A stretch of DNA of 64,000 bases from Clostridia bacterium. GTDB lineage: Bacteria; Bacillota; Clostridia; Oscillospirales; Acutalibacteraceae. The notes under the pieces were generated by a model. It had not been told where the DNA came from. It made no database searches and saw only the letters and a program-made list of their open reading frames with translations. The DNA lies in contig CAAGJJ010000081.1 in the NCBI GenBank assembly GCA_900770165.1, positions 1 through 64,000 on the forward strand, read 5' to 3'. Below are positions 36,067-44,854 of the stretch, piece after piece (position 1 is the first letter of the stretch; each line of letters opens with the position of its first letter). The translations under genes and the position numbers were made by a program.

Positions 36067-36996
36067 ATGAATAAGGTTTATAATAATCTTTCAGAATTAG
36101 TTGGAAAGACACCACTAGTTGCTTTAAAAAGATACCAAAAAAAAGAAGGAGTAAAGTCAAATATAATTGCCAAGGTAGAGTATTTTAATCCGGCAGGAAG
36201 TGTAAAAGATAGAATTGCAAAAGCGATGATTGAAGATGCAGAAAACAGAGAGGTGCTTTCTGAAGGATCTGTTATAATTGAACCTACAAGTGGCAACACA
36301 GGTATAGGTATTGCATGCATAGCTGCTTCTAAAGGTTATAGAGTAATTTTAACTATGCCAGAAACTATGAGTATTGAAAGAAGAAATTTACTAAAGGCAT
36401 ATGGAGCAGAAGTAGTTTTAACTCCAGGATCAAAAGGTATGAAGGGCGCTATTGATGAGGCTAAAAGGTTAATAGAAGAAACTCCAAATAGCTTTATGCC
36501 ATCGCAGTTTGAAAATCACATAAATCCAGAGATACACAAAAAAACAACAGGGCCAGAAATATGGGAAGATTTAAATGGAAAGATAGATGTTTTTGTATCT
36601 GGAGTTGGAACAGGAGGAACTATAAGTGGAGTTGGTGAATTTTTAAAATCTAAAAATCCTAAAATAAAAGTAATTGCTGTAGAACCATACGATTCACCTG
36701 TTTTATCTAAAGGAGTTACTGGGCCTCATAAAATACAAGGAATAGGTGCAGGTTTTGTACCTAAAACATTAAATACTAATATATACGACGAAATAATAAC
36801 TGTTAAGAGTGATGATGCATTTAAAACAGGAAGGACAGTTGCAAAAACAGAAGGCTTATTGGTTGGAATATCATCTTCAGCAGCAATTTGGGCTGCAACT
36901 CAAATTGCTCAAAGGGAAGAAAATCAAGGCAAAAATATTGTAGTTATATTACCAGATACAGGTGAAAGATATTTGTCTGTACCAGATTTTATATAG
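36067..36996 (+). CDS. cysK: Cysteine synthase (O-acetylserine sulfhydrylase)
   Basis: Protein of 309 residues with AAGGAG upstream. PLP lysine K47 in NPAGSVKDRIA, substrate loop PTSGNTGIGIA, phosphate-binding GVGTGGTISG. It converts O-acetylserine and sulfide into cysteine. The CysK length and motifs argue against cystathionine beta-synthase. A short inverted repeat, ctatta-tatat-taatag, lies at 36007-36023, just upstream; it may be an operator but no regulator is recognised. Confidence 0.93.
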   Translation: MNKVYNNLSELVGKTPLVALKRYQKKEGVKSNIIAKVEYFNPAGSVKDRIAKAMIEDAENREVLSEGSVIIEPTSGNTGIGIACIAASKGYRVILTMPETMSIERRNLLKAYGAEVVLTPGSKGMKGAIDEAKRLIEETPNSFMPSQFENHINPEIHKKTTGPEIWEDLNGKIDVFVSGVGTGGTISGVGEFLKSKNPKIKVIAVEPYDSPVLSKGVTGPHKIQGIGAGFVPKTLNTNIYDEIITVKSDDAFKTGRTVAKTEGLLVGISSSAAIWAATQIAQREENQGKNIVVILPDTGERYLSVPDFI

Positions 36997-37014
36997 TTGT
37001 ATTTATAAATTATC

Positions 37015-37043
37015 TTGATAGTATAATTATGATATGTTATAAT
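37015..37043 (+). promoter_or_regulatory. Promoter of ruvCAB
   Basis: TTGATA (37015-37020), 17-bp spacer, TATAAT (37038-37043) preceded by TGT as an extended -10, about 45 bp before ruvC. Confidence 0.82.
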
Positions 37044-37088
37044 TAAGTGTTTCTTGGAACTATAAAGTTAGGCTGTGAGGGGAAATAT

Positions 37089-37607
37089 ATGGTAATATTA
37101 GGAATAGATCCAGGTTATGCTATTGTTGGTTATGGGGCCATATGTATATCTAAGAGTAGGTTTTATCCTGTTGGTTATGGAGCTATATTAACTGATGCTA
37201 GTCAAGATTTTCCCGCTAGACTTAACATTATATATGATAAAATGTTAAAAATATTAAATGCATGTCATCCAAATGCAGTAGCCGTTGAAAAACTATATTT
37301 TCAAAATAATCAAAAAACAGCTATTCAAGTTGCAGAGGCAAGGGGAGTTATACTTTTAGCAGCTAAAAGAGAAGGTATACCTATTTATGAATACACACCT
37401 TTACAAGTAAAAACAGCTGTTACTGGTTATGGCAAAGCAAAAAAGAACCAAGTTATGGAAATGACAAAGAAATTGTTGAATCTTGAAGAGGTGCCTAAAC
37501 CCGACGATACTGCAGATGCACTTGCTATTGCAATATGCCATGCAAATATGGCAGGATCTAATTTAAGGTTAAAACTTGTAAATAGAAATTTAGGCTATAA
37601 GTTTTAA
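37089..37607 (+). CDS. ruvC: Holliday junction resolvase RuvC
   Basis: Protein of 172 residues from ATG 37089 with GAGGGG upstream. Acidic catalytic residues lie in GIDPG near the start, VEKLYFQNN, and KPDDTADALAIAICH. RuvC cuts Holliday junctions guided by RuvAB, encoded next. Start of the ruvCAB-glmM region. Confidence 0.95.
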   Translation: MVILGIDPGYAIVGYGAICISKSRFYPVGYGAILTDASQDFPARLNIIYDKMLKILNACHPNAVAVEKLYFQNNQKTAIQVAEARGVILLAAKREGIPIYEYTPLQVKTAVTGYGKAKKNQVMEMTKKLLNLEEVPKPDDTADALAIAICHANMAGSNLRLKLVNRNLGYKF

Positions 37608-37644
37608 TAGGTATTAACGTTTATAATGGGGAGTTTTAAAGTAA

Positions 37645-38244
37645 ATGTTTTATAGTTTAAATGGTGAATTAACACATATTGAGTCTGGGTTTGCTGTTGT
37701 TGAGTGTGCTGGTGTTGGTTACAAGTGTTTTACTACAGTGAATACTCAGAAGAGCTTGCCGAATATTGGAGAAAATGTGTTATTGTACACACATCTTAAT
37801 GTTAGAGAAGATGCAATGGACCTTTTTGGCTTTTCAACTAAAAATGAGCTTAACTGTTTTAAAATGTTAACTTCTGTATCTGGCGTAGGTTCAAAAGTAG
37901 GGTTAGCTATTTTATCGGAATTAACTTCAGAACAGGTGGCTGTAGCTATAGTTTCAGGAGATAGTAAGACATTGACAAGAGCTGCTGGTGTGGGAAATAA
38001 GTTAGCTCAGAGAATTATTTTAGAGCTGAAAGATAAGTTGAAAAATAATAATATTAGTTCAGATAATACTAATATGATTTCAAATATTTCAGTTTCAGGT
38101 AATGCATCTGAGGCGGTAAAGGCTCTTAATGTTTTAGGGTATGCTACATCAGATATAGCACCAATTATAGCTAAGCTAGATAGCAATTTGTCAGTCGAAG
38201 ATATGATACGTGCCTCATTAAAGGCAATGGCGGGGAGGAAGTAA
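37645..38244 (+). CDS. ruvA: Holliday junction helicase subunit RuvA
   Basis: Protein of 199 residues. N-terminal OB fold (MFYSLNGELTHIESGFAVVECAGVGYKC), two helix-hairpin-helix motifs (LTSVSGVGSKVGLAILSEL and LTRAAGVGNKLAQRIILEL), and a C-terminal domain that contacts RuvB. It binds the four-way junction as a tetramer. Three bp precede ruvB. Confidence 0.95.
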   Translation: MFYSLNGELTHIESGFAVVECAGVGYKCFTTVNTQKSLPNIGENVLLYTHLNVREDAMDLFGFSTKNELNCFKMLTSVSGVGSKVGLAILSELTSEQVAVAIVSGDSKTLTRAAGVGNKLAQRIILELKDKLKNNNISSDNTNMISNISVSGNASEAVKALNVLGYATSDIAPIIAKLDSNLSVEDMIRASLKAMAGRK

Positions 38245-38247
38245 TAA

Positions 38248-39297
38248 TTGGATTTTGAATTTGATTTTGAAAACCGTATTGTTGCGCCTGATGAAATTCC
38301 GGAAGATAAATATATAGAAAATCCGTTAAGACCAATCACTATGGCTGAATATATTGGTCAAGATAAAGTAAAAGAGAATTTATCTGTATTTATAGAAGCA
38401 GCAAAAATAAGAAATGAAACACTTGACCATGTTTTGCTTTATGGTCCACCTGGGCTTGGTAAAACTACACTTTCAGGTATAATTGCAAATGAAATGGGTG
38501 TTAATATAAAAATTACATCTGGTCCTGCGATTGAAAAACCTGGAGATTTAGCATCACTTTTAACTAATTTAAATGAAGGCGATGTACTTTTCATAGATGA
38601 AATACATAGACTTAATAGAAGTGTAGAGGAAATACTGTACCCTGCAATGGAAGATTTTGCTATAGATATAGTAACGGGCAAAGGCCAAATGGCAACTTCA
38701 TATCATTTACCATTACCAAAGTTTACTCTTGTTGGTGCTACTACAAGAGCAGGACAGTTAACAGCTCCATTAAGGGATAGGTTTGGCGTGATTTTAAGAC
38801 TGGAAATATATACACCAGAGGAGCTTTCAAAAATAATAAAAAGAAGTGCTTCAATATTAAATATTGAAATTGAAGAAGAGGGAGCAATAGAAATAGCTTC
38901 AAGGTCTAGAGGAACACCTCGTATAGCAAATAGACTTTTAAAAAGGGTTAGAGATTTTGCTCAAATTATGAGTAATGGTGTAATTACTTATGAGACAGCT
39001 AAGGTTTCATTAAATAAACTTGAAATTGATGAATTGGGCTTAGATTCTAACGATAGAAGAATGCTAGAAGCACTAATAAAATTTTATAATGGTGGACCAG
39101 TTGGAGTTGAAACTTTGGCTGCTGCAATAGGTGAAGAAGCTGTAACTATAGAAGATGTGTATGAACCTTATTTGATGCAAATAGGTTTTCTTCAAAGAAC
39201 ATTAAGGGGCAGAGTGGCGACACATTCAGCATATTTACATCTTGGAATAGACGATCCAAATACAGAAACAAAGCAACAAAATTTATTTAATGATTAA
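38248..39297 (+). CDS. ruvB: Holliday junction ATPase RuvB
   Basis: Protein of 349 residues from TTG 38248 with GGGGAGG upstream. AAA+ motor: Walker A GPPGLGKTT, Walker B VLFIDEIHRLN, sensor-1 GATTRAG, and a C-terminal winged helix (PYLMQIGFLQRTLRGRVAT). It drives branch migration as a hexamer on RuvA-bound junctions. Confidence 0.96.
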   Translation: MDFEFDFENRIVAPDEIPEDKYIENPLRPITMAEYIGQDKVKENLSVFIEAAKIRNETLDHVLLYGPPGLGKTTLSGIIANEMGVNIKITSGPAIEKPGDLASLLTNLNEGDVLFIDEIHRLNRSVEEILYPAMEDFAIDIVTGKGQMATSYHLPLPKFTLVGATTRAGQLTAPLRDRFGVILRLEIYTPEELSKIIKRSASILNIEIEEEGAIEIASRSRGTPRIANRLLKRVRDFAQIMSNGVITYETAKVSLNKLEIDELGLDSNDRRMLEALIKFYNGGPVGVETLAAAIGEEAVTIEDVYEPYLMQIGFLQRTLRGRVATHSAYLHLGIDDPNTETKQQNLFND

Positions 39298-39322
39298 TTA
39301 AGAGAAGGATAGGGGAATTAAT

Positions 39323-40672
39323 ATGGGAAGACTTTTTGGAACAGATGGAGTAAGAGGAGTTGCAAATTCTGAATTAACATGTGAACTTGCAATGAAAATC
39401 GGTAGGGCTGCTGCAATGGTCTTAACTGAAGGGAAAAAGGGTAATGCAAAGGTATTAATAGGAAAAGATACACGTTTATCATCAGATATGCTTGAAAGTG
39501 CTTTAACGGCAGGATTATGTTCTATTGGTGTTGATGTTATTAGCTTAGGTGTTGTACCAACACCTGCTGTAGCATTTTTAGTTGGAAAGTATAAAGCAGA
39601 TGCTGGCGTAATGATATCAGCTTCTCATAATTCATATGAATTTAATGGAATAAAAATATTTAGCGGAGATGGCTATAAACTTCCCGATGCTTTAGAGGAA
39701 CAAATAGAAGCTATAGTTTTAGATGATGTTAAGGTACCAGTTTTGCCTGTTGGAGAAGATGTAGGGCATGTATCTATTGCTGAAAATGCGGTTAAGGACT
39801 ATATTGATCATATAAAATGTACAGTACCATTTTCTTTAGATGGTTTAAAAGTAGCATTTGATTGTTCTAATGGTTCTGCATCAAGAACAGCAGAACGCCT
39901 TTTTACAGAACTAGGAGCAGAGTGTCATATGTTATTTGATAAGCCAAATGGAGTTAACATAAATGATAATTGTGGATCTACTCATATGGAAGATCTTATG
40001 GACTATGTCAGAGAACATGACGTTGATGTTGGAATAGCTTTTGATGGAGACGCAGATAGATGTCTTGCTGTTGATGAAAAAGGTAATTTGGTAGATGGCG
40101 ATTTTGTTATGGCTATCTGTGCAGCAGATTTAAAATCTCGTGGGAAATTAAACAAAAATACTGTAGTTGGTACGGTAATGACGAACATGGGCTTCATGAG
40201 ATTTTGCGATGAAAATGGCTTGAAGTTTGTTTCAACTAATGTTGGAGATAGATATGTATTAGAAGATATGCTAAGAGAAGAGTATAATTTTGGTGGAGAG
40301 CAATCTGGCCATGTTATATTTTTAGATTTTGCAACTACAGGCGATGGACAACTCACAGCAGCGCATCTTTTAAGCTTGCTAAGAAGAAGAGAAGCAAAAC
40401 TTTCTAGTATGGCCACATTGATGTCAAGGTATCCTCAGGTTATAGTAAATGTTAAGGTTTCCGATGAAGGAAAAATAGCATTCTATACAGATCATGTTGT
40501 AAAAAAAGCAATAGAAGATGCTAAGGAAAAAGTTTCAAATAATGGTAGAGTTTTAGTAAGAGTTTCGGGAACGGAACCTCTTGTAAGAGTTATGCTTGAG
40601 GGCGAGGATTTTGAATATATAGAAAAAATTGCTAATGAAGTTGCAGATGTAGTAAAAGAAAGACTTTCTTAG
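39323..40672 (+). CDS. glmM: Phosphoglucosamine mutase GlmM
   Basis: Protein of 449 residues. Starts MGRLFGTDGVRGVANSELT. The phosphoserine is S101 in ISASHN, the metal loop is FDGDADR, and the sugar loop and C-terminal RVSGTEPLVRVM block are present. It makes glucosamine-1-phosphate for UDP-GlcNAc, the substrate of MurA and MurG encoded in the same window. Follows ruvB by 25 bp. Confidence 0.95.
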   Translation: MGRLFGTDGVRGVANSELTCELAMKIGRAAAMVLTEGKKGNAKVLIGKDTRLSSDMLESALTAGLCSIGVDVISLGVVPTPAVAFLVGKYKADAGVMISASHNSYEFNGIKIFSGDGYKLPDALEEQIEAIVLDDVKVPVLPVGEDVGHVSIAENAVKDYIDHIKCTVPFSLDGLKVAFDCSNGSASRTAERLFTELGAECHMLFDKPNGVNINDNCGSTHMEDLMDYVREHDVDVGIAFDGDADRCLAVDEKGNLVDGDFVMAICAADLKSRGKLNKNTVVGTVMTNMGFMRFCDENGLKFVSTNVGDRYVLEDMLREEYNFGGEQSGHVIFLDFATTGDGQLTAAHLLSLLRRREAKLSSMATLMSRYPQVIVNVKVSDEGKIAFYTDHVVKKAIEDAKEKVSNNGRVLVRVSGTEPLVRVMLEGEDFEYIEKIANEVADVVKERLS

Positions 40673-40689
40673 AATAGGAGCAATAAAGA

Positions 40690-41553
40690 TTGAGAGTTGC
40701 TAAATGGAAAGATTATGAGCTTTTAGATGCCTCTTCTGGTGAGAGACTAGAAAGATGGGGCAATATAGTACTTATAAGACCAGATCCACAGATTATATGG
40801 AATACAGGTAGGAGTGCTATTTGGAATAGAGCAGACGCTGTATATCATAGATCAAAGTCTGGCGGTGGCTATTGGGAAGAGAAAACGAAACTTCCAAGTG
40901 TATGGAAGATACAATATAATAATTTGACTTTTGGATTAAAGCCGATGGGATTTAAACATACTGGTGTTTTCCCAGAACAGGCTGTAAATTGGGATTTTAC
41001 AATTAATAAAATAAAAAACTGTGGAAGAAAAGTAAAAATTCTTAATCTTTTTGCCTATACTGGTGCAGCAACACTGGCAGCAGCATCTGCTGGAGCTGAG
41101 GTATGCCATGTAGATGCTTCAAAGGGTATGGTAACATGGGCTAGAGAAAATGCAAAGTATTCTAATATGTCAGATAAACCAATAAGATGGCTAGTTGATG
41201 ACTGCATAAAATTTGTAAAAAGAGAACAAAGAAGAGGCAATAAATATGATGGAATAATTATGGATCCACCTTCCTATGGAAGAGGCCCAGGAGGAGAAGT
41301 ATGGAAGCTGGAAGATGAACTATATAACTTTGTTAATGAGTGTTCAAAGATTCTTTCAGATAATGCACTATTTTTTATGCTTAATTCTTATACATCAGGT
41401 TTATCTTCTTCTGTTATGGAATATATTGTTAATTTATGTATTCAGAAAAAAATGGGTGGTACGGTAACATCAGACGAAATAGGACTTAACGTTACTTCTA
41501 GTTCTTTAGTTTTGCCGTGCGGTTCAACTGTTATTTGGGAATCTAATAGTTAA
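40690..41553 (+). CDS. Class I SAM-dependent methyltransferase (RlmI/RlmK-like, COG1092 type)
   Basis: Protein of 287 residues from TTG 40690 with AGGAG upstream. The SAM-binding motif is ILNLFAYTGAATLAAASAGAEVCHVDASKGMVTWARENA and the catalytic motif DPPSYGRGPGGEVWKLEDE, as in the C-terminal half of the RlmI/RlmL family of 23S rRNA methyltransferases. It lacks a PUA domain. Substrate is unknown, probably an RNA base. It precedes the ECF transporter genes by 20 bp. Confidence 0.8.
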   Translation: MRVAKWKDYELLDASSGERLERWGNIVLIRPDPQIIWNTGRSAIWNRADAVYHRSKSGGGYWEEKTKLPSVWKIQYNNLTFGLKPMGFKHTGVFPEQAVNWDFTINKIKNCGRKVKILNLFAYTGAATLAAASAGAEVCHVDASKGMVTWARENAKYSNMSDKPIRWLVDDCIKFVKREQRRGNKYDGIIMDPPSYGRGPGGEVWKLEDELYNFVNECSKILSDNALFFMLNSYTSGLSSSVMEYIVNLCIQKKMGGTVTSDEIGLNVTSSSLVLPCGSTVIWESNS

Positions 41554-41573
41554 TTAGGTTCGGAGGTTTATAT

Positions 41574-42434
41574 ATGAGTTCATACATAGAAGCTTATAAT
41601 GTCAAATTTAGCTACAACGATCAAGAAGATAATAGTTATATAGAAGTGCTGAAAGGTATAGATCTTAAGATAGAAAAAGGAGAATTTGTTGCACTATTAG
41701 GGCATAATGGATGCGGAAAATCTACTATTGCAAAGCACTTTAATGCGATCTTACTTCCTAGTGGAGGTAAGATCTTTGTTGATAAAATGAGCACTAATGA
41801 TGAAACACATTTATATGATATTCGTAGAAATGTCGGATTAGTTTTACAGAATCCTGATAATCAAATTGTTGCGAGTGTTGTAGAAGAAGATGTAGCTTTT
41901 GGACCCGAAAACTTAGGTTTAAGTTCTTCTGAAATAAGAATGCGAGTAGATAAGGCATTAAAAGCTGTTGATATGTATGATTATAAAGACGAAGCACCTC
42001 ATAAGCTTTCTGGAGGTCAAAAACAAAGAGTTGCAATAGCTGGAATAATAGCAATGAAACCAAGTTGTATTGTTTTAGATGAACCGACTGCTATGCTTGA
42101 TCCTAGCGGTAGAGATGAAGTTATGAATACAATAAAAGTGTTAAACAAAGAAAAAAAGATAACAGTAGTATTAATAACACATTTTATGGAGGAAGCAGTT
42201 TTAGCTGATAGAGTTGTTATTATGAATGATGGGAAAATATTAATGCAGGGGGAACCAAAAGAAGTATTTTCAAATGTTGATATATTAAGAAAGTATCATC
42301 TTGATGTACCTCAGACTACAGAATTAATATATGAGCTTAATAAAAAAGGATTTAATTTAAGAAAAGATATATTAACAGAAGATGATTGTGTGAATGAAAT
42401 AAGCAGACTACTGGAGGCTGTAAAATGCCGATAA
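41574..42434 (+). CDS. ecfA1: ECF transporter ATPase subunit EcfA1
   Basis: Protein of 286 residues with CGGAGG upstream. ABC motifs: Walker A GHNGCGKST, Q loop GLVLQNPDNQIVASVVEEDVAFGPENLG, signature LSGGQKQRVAIAG, Walker B CIVLDEPTAMLDPSG. It energises vitamin or metal uptake with EcfA2, EcfT and exchangeable S components. Its 3' end overlaps ecfA2 by 10 bp. Confidence 0.95.
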   Translation: MSSYIEAYNVKFSYNDQEDNSYIEVLKGIDLKIEKGEFVALLGHNGCGKSTIAKHFNAILLPSGGKIFVDKMSTNDETHLYDIRRNVGLVLQNPDNQIVASVVEEDVAFGPENLGLSSSEIRMRVDKALKAVDMYDYKDEAPHKLSGGQKQRVAIAGIIAMKPSCIVLDEPTAMLDPSGRDEVMNTIKVLNKEKKITVVLITHFMEEAVLADRVVIMNDGKILMQGEPKEVFSNVDILRKYHLDVPQTTELIYELNKKGFNLRKDILTEDDCVNEISRLLEAVKCR

Positions 42435-43294
42435 TAGAAACAAAAAATTTAGAGTATGTATATGGTGTTGATACTGGCTTTGAAAAACCTGCGCTGACAA
42501 ATGTTAATATATCGATTGAAAAAGGAGAATTTATTGGGTTAATAGGTCATACAGGTTCAGGAAAATCAACGCTTATTCAACAATTAAACGGTTTGTTGAA
42601 GCCAACTTCAGGCAAAGTGATTTTGGAAGGAAAAGATATTTGGGAGCAACCTAAAAAAATTAGAGAAGTTAGGTTTAAAGTAGGTATGGTTTTTCAGTAT
42701 CCAGAGTATCAGCTTTTTGAGGAAAATGTTTATAAAGATATAGCGTTTGGCCCTTCTAATATGGGTTTGAATGAAGCAAAAATTAAAAGTAGGGTTTTAG
42801 AAGCTGCTAGATTTGTTGGATTAAGTGAAAACTTGTTATTTAAGTCTCCATTTGATCTTTCTGGTGGAGAAAAACGAAGAGCTGCAATTGCAGGTATTAT
42901 TGCTATGGATCCAGAAGTATTAATATTGGACGAGCCAACTGCAGGCTTAGACCCATTAGGAAAGAAATCTTTAATAAAACAGATAATGGATTATCATAAA
43001 GAAAGAAAGAATACAATTATATTTGTTTCACATAGCATGGAAGACATAGCCAAAGTTGCAGATAGAGTTTTGGTTATGGCGAATGGAACAGTAAAAATGT
43101 TTGATACACCGGAAAATATTTTTGCAAAAGCTGATTATTTAAATAAAATTGGATTAAGAGTCCCACAAATAACAAGAATTATGAAGAAGTTAAAAGACAA
43201 AGGATATGCTGTTAATGACAATGTTTTAACTGTGCAACAGGGTGTTGAACAGATATTAAGGCTATTAAGAGGAGAATCTATAAGTAATGGTTAG
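42425..43294 (+). CDS. ecfA2: ECF transporter ATPase subunit EcfA2
   Basis: Protein of 289 residues. ABC motifs: Walker A GHTGSGKST, Q loop GMVFQYPEYQLFEENVYKDIAFGPSNMG, signature LSGGEKRRAAIAG, Walker B LILDEPTAGLDPLG. It forms the heterodimeric motor with EcfA1 and overlaps ecfT by 8 bp. No S-component gene is adjacent, so this is a group II module that serves S components encoded elsewhere. Confidence 0.95.
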   Translation: MPIIETKNLEYVYGVDTGFEKPALTNVNISIEKGEFIGLIGHTGSGKSTLIQQLNGLLKPTSGKVILEGKDIWEQPKKIREVRFKVGMVFQYPEYQLFEENVYKDIAFGPSNMGLNEAKIKSRVLEAARFVGLSENLLFKSPFDLSGGEKRRAAIAGIIAMDPEVLILDEPTAGLDPLGKKSLIKQIMDYHKERKNTIIFVSHSMEDIAKVADRVLVMANGTVKMFDTPENIFAKADYLNKIGLRVPQITRIMKKLKDKGYAVNDNVLTVQQGVEQILRLLRGESISNG

Positions 43295-44102
43295 AGATAT
43301 AACTTTAGGACAATATGTACCTGGAAGATCAATATTACATTCTATAGATCCAAGAGCAAAAATATTATGTATATTTACACTTATTATATTAATATTTTGT
43401 ACTTTTAATTATCTTTCATTAGGTTTAATGGTATTTACTACAATATGTTTTGTACTAATTTCTGGTGTAAAATTTAAAATATATATAAAGAGCCTTAAGG
43501 CGGTTATTTTAATAATTATTTTTACATCTTTTTTAAATTTATTTTATGGTAGTGGTGAAGCCATTTTTAAGTTTGGATTTATAACTATAACAGCACAGGG
43601 AATTAGCAATAGTATTTTTATGTCATTAAGAATAATAAGTCTTATATTAATGAGTTCTGTATTAACATTTACCACAACACCAAATGATATTACAGATGCA
43701 TTAGAAAGAATAATGAAACCATTAAAGTTATTAAAAATTAATGTATCTGAAGTTGCAATGATGATGACTATAGCATTAAGATTTATACCAACGTTACTTG
43801 AAGAAACAGACAAAATTATGAGTGCTCAAAAATCTAGAGGTGCAGATTTAGAAAGTGGTGGCCTTACAAAAAGAATAAAAGCTTTAGCACCAATAATAAT
43901 ACCACTATTTGTTTCTTCATTTAAAAGGGCTTACGATTTAGCAATGGCAATGGAATGTAGATGCTATAAAGGTAGCATAGGAAGAACGAGAATGAAAATA
44001 CTTAAACTTTCAAAAAGTGATTTTATATTTATATGTTTTATTGCCTTAATATGTTTGGGAGTGATTGTGTGCAACATAAAGTTTCCACAAATCAAAATAT
44101 AA
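43287..44102 (+). CDS. ecfT: ECF transporter transmembrane subunit EcfT
   Basis: Protein of 271 residues, about six membrane helices. The coupling motifs resemble the family AxxR pairs: AQKSRGADLESGG and AMAMECRCYKG in the cytoplasmic loop. It couples the ATPases to the S component. Its 3' end overlaps the truA start by 34 bp, so truA probably depends on it for translation. Confidence 0.94.
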   Translation: MVRDITLGQYVPGRSILHSIDPRAKILCIFTLIILIFCTFNYLSLGLMVFTTICFVLISGVKFKIYIKSLKAVILIIIFTSFLNLFYGSGEAIFKFGFITITAQGISNSIFMSLRIISLILMSSVLTFTTTPNDITDALERIMKPLKLLKINVSEVAMMMTIALRFIPTLLEETDKIMSAQKSRGADLESGGLTKRIKALAPIIIPLFVSSFKRAYDLAMAMECRCYKGSIGRTRMKILKLSKSDFIFICFIALICLGVIVCNIKFPQIKI

Positions 44103-44854
44103 GGAATATTCTTTTAAATATTTCTTACAATGGTAAAAATTATCACGGTTGGCAAATACAAAATAATTCTATAAGTGTACAGGAGATATTTCAAAAGTCT
44201 TTATTTCGTGTTTTAGGAAATAATGTTGACATTAAAGGCTGTAGCAGAACAGATGCAGGAGTTCATGCCAATATGTATTGTATAAGTTTTAAAACGGAAC
44301 ATACAATACCATGTGAAAGACTCGTAGCAGCTTTAAATAGATATTTACCATTAGATATAGCTGTTAATAAATGTATAGAAGTTAACAGTGATTTTCATGC
44401 AAGGTATTCATGTATTGGAAAAGAATATATTTATAAAATTTGGAATCATAATATAAGAGATCCTTTTTTAGATGGGTACGCGTATCATTATTGGTATAAA
44501 TTAGATGAAGAATTATTAAATGAAGCAGCTCAATTTTTTATAGGCAAGCATGATTTTACATCTTTCTGTACTTTAGATAAAAGAAAAATGGGAAATATGG
44601 AAAGGACAGTTAAAAGTTTTACTGTTACTAGAAATGAAAATATGGTACTTATGAAAGTTAGTGCGGATGGCTTTTTGTATAACATGGTTAGAATTATGGT
44701 AGGCACTTTACTTCGTGTAGCTCAGGGTAAAATACATATAGATGAAATTAGTGAAATAATAAAAGCAAAAGATAGATCTAAAGCAGGCCCAACTGCAAGG
44801 GCATGTGGCCTTTATTTAAATAAGGTTTTTTATGGTGATGGGGTGAATATTTAA
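44069..44854 (+). CDS. truA: tRNA pseudouridine synthase TruA
   Basis: Protein of 261 residues. GTG 44069 is chosen as GGGAG lies seven bases upstream. Longer frames reach back to 44033, deeper into ecfT. Catalytic aspartate in GCSRTDAGVHA; also YNGKNYHGWQ near the start and DGFLYNMVRIMVGTLL. It modifies U38-40 in the tRNA anticodon stem. The ecfA-ecfA-ecfT-truA order is a common Firmicute arrangement, usually after rplQ, which is not present here. Confidence 0.94.
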   Translation: MQHKVSTNQNIRNILLNISYNGKNYHGWQIQNNSISVQEIFQKSLFRVLGNNVDIKGCSRTDAGVHANMYCISFKTEHTIPCERLVAALNRYLPLDIAVNKCIEVNSDFHARYSCIGKEYIYKIWNHNIRDPFLDGYAYHYWYKLDEELLNEAAQFFIGKHDFTSFCTLDKRKMGNMERTVKSFTVTRNENMVLMKVSADGFLYNMVRIMVGTLLRVAQGKIHIDEISEIIKAKDRSKAGPTARACGLYLNKVFYGDGVNI

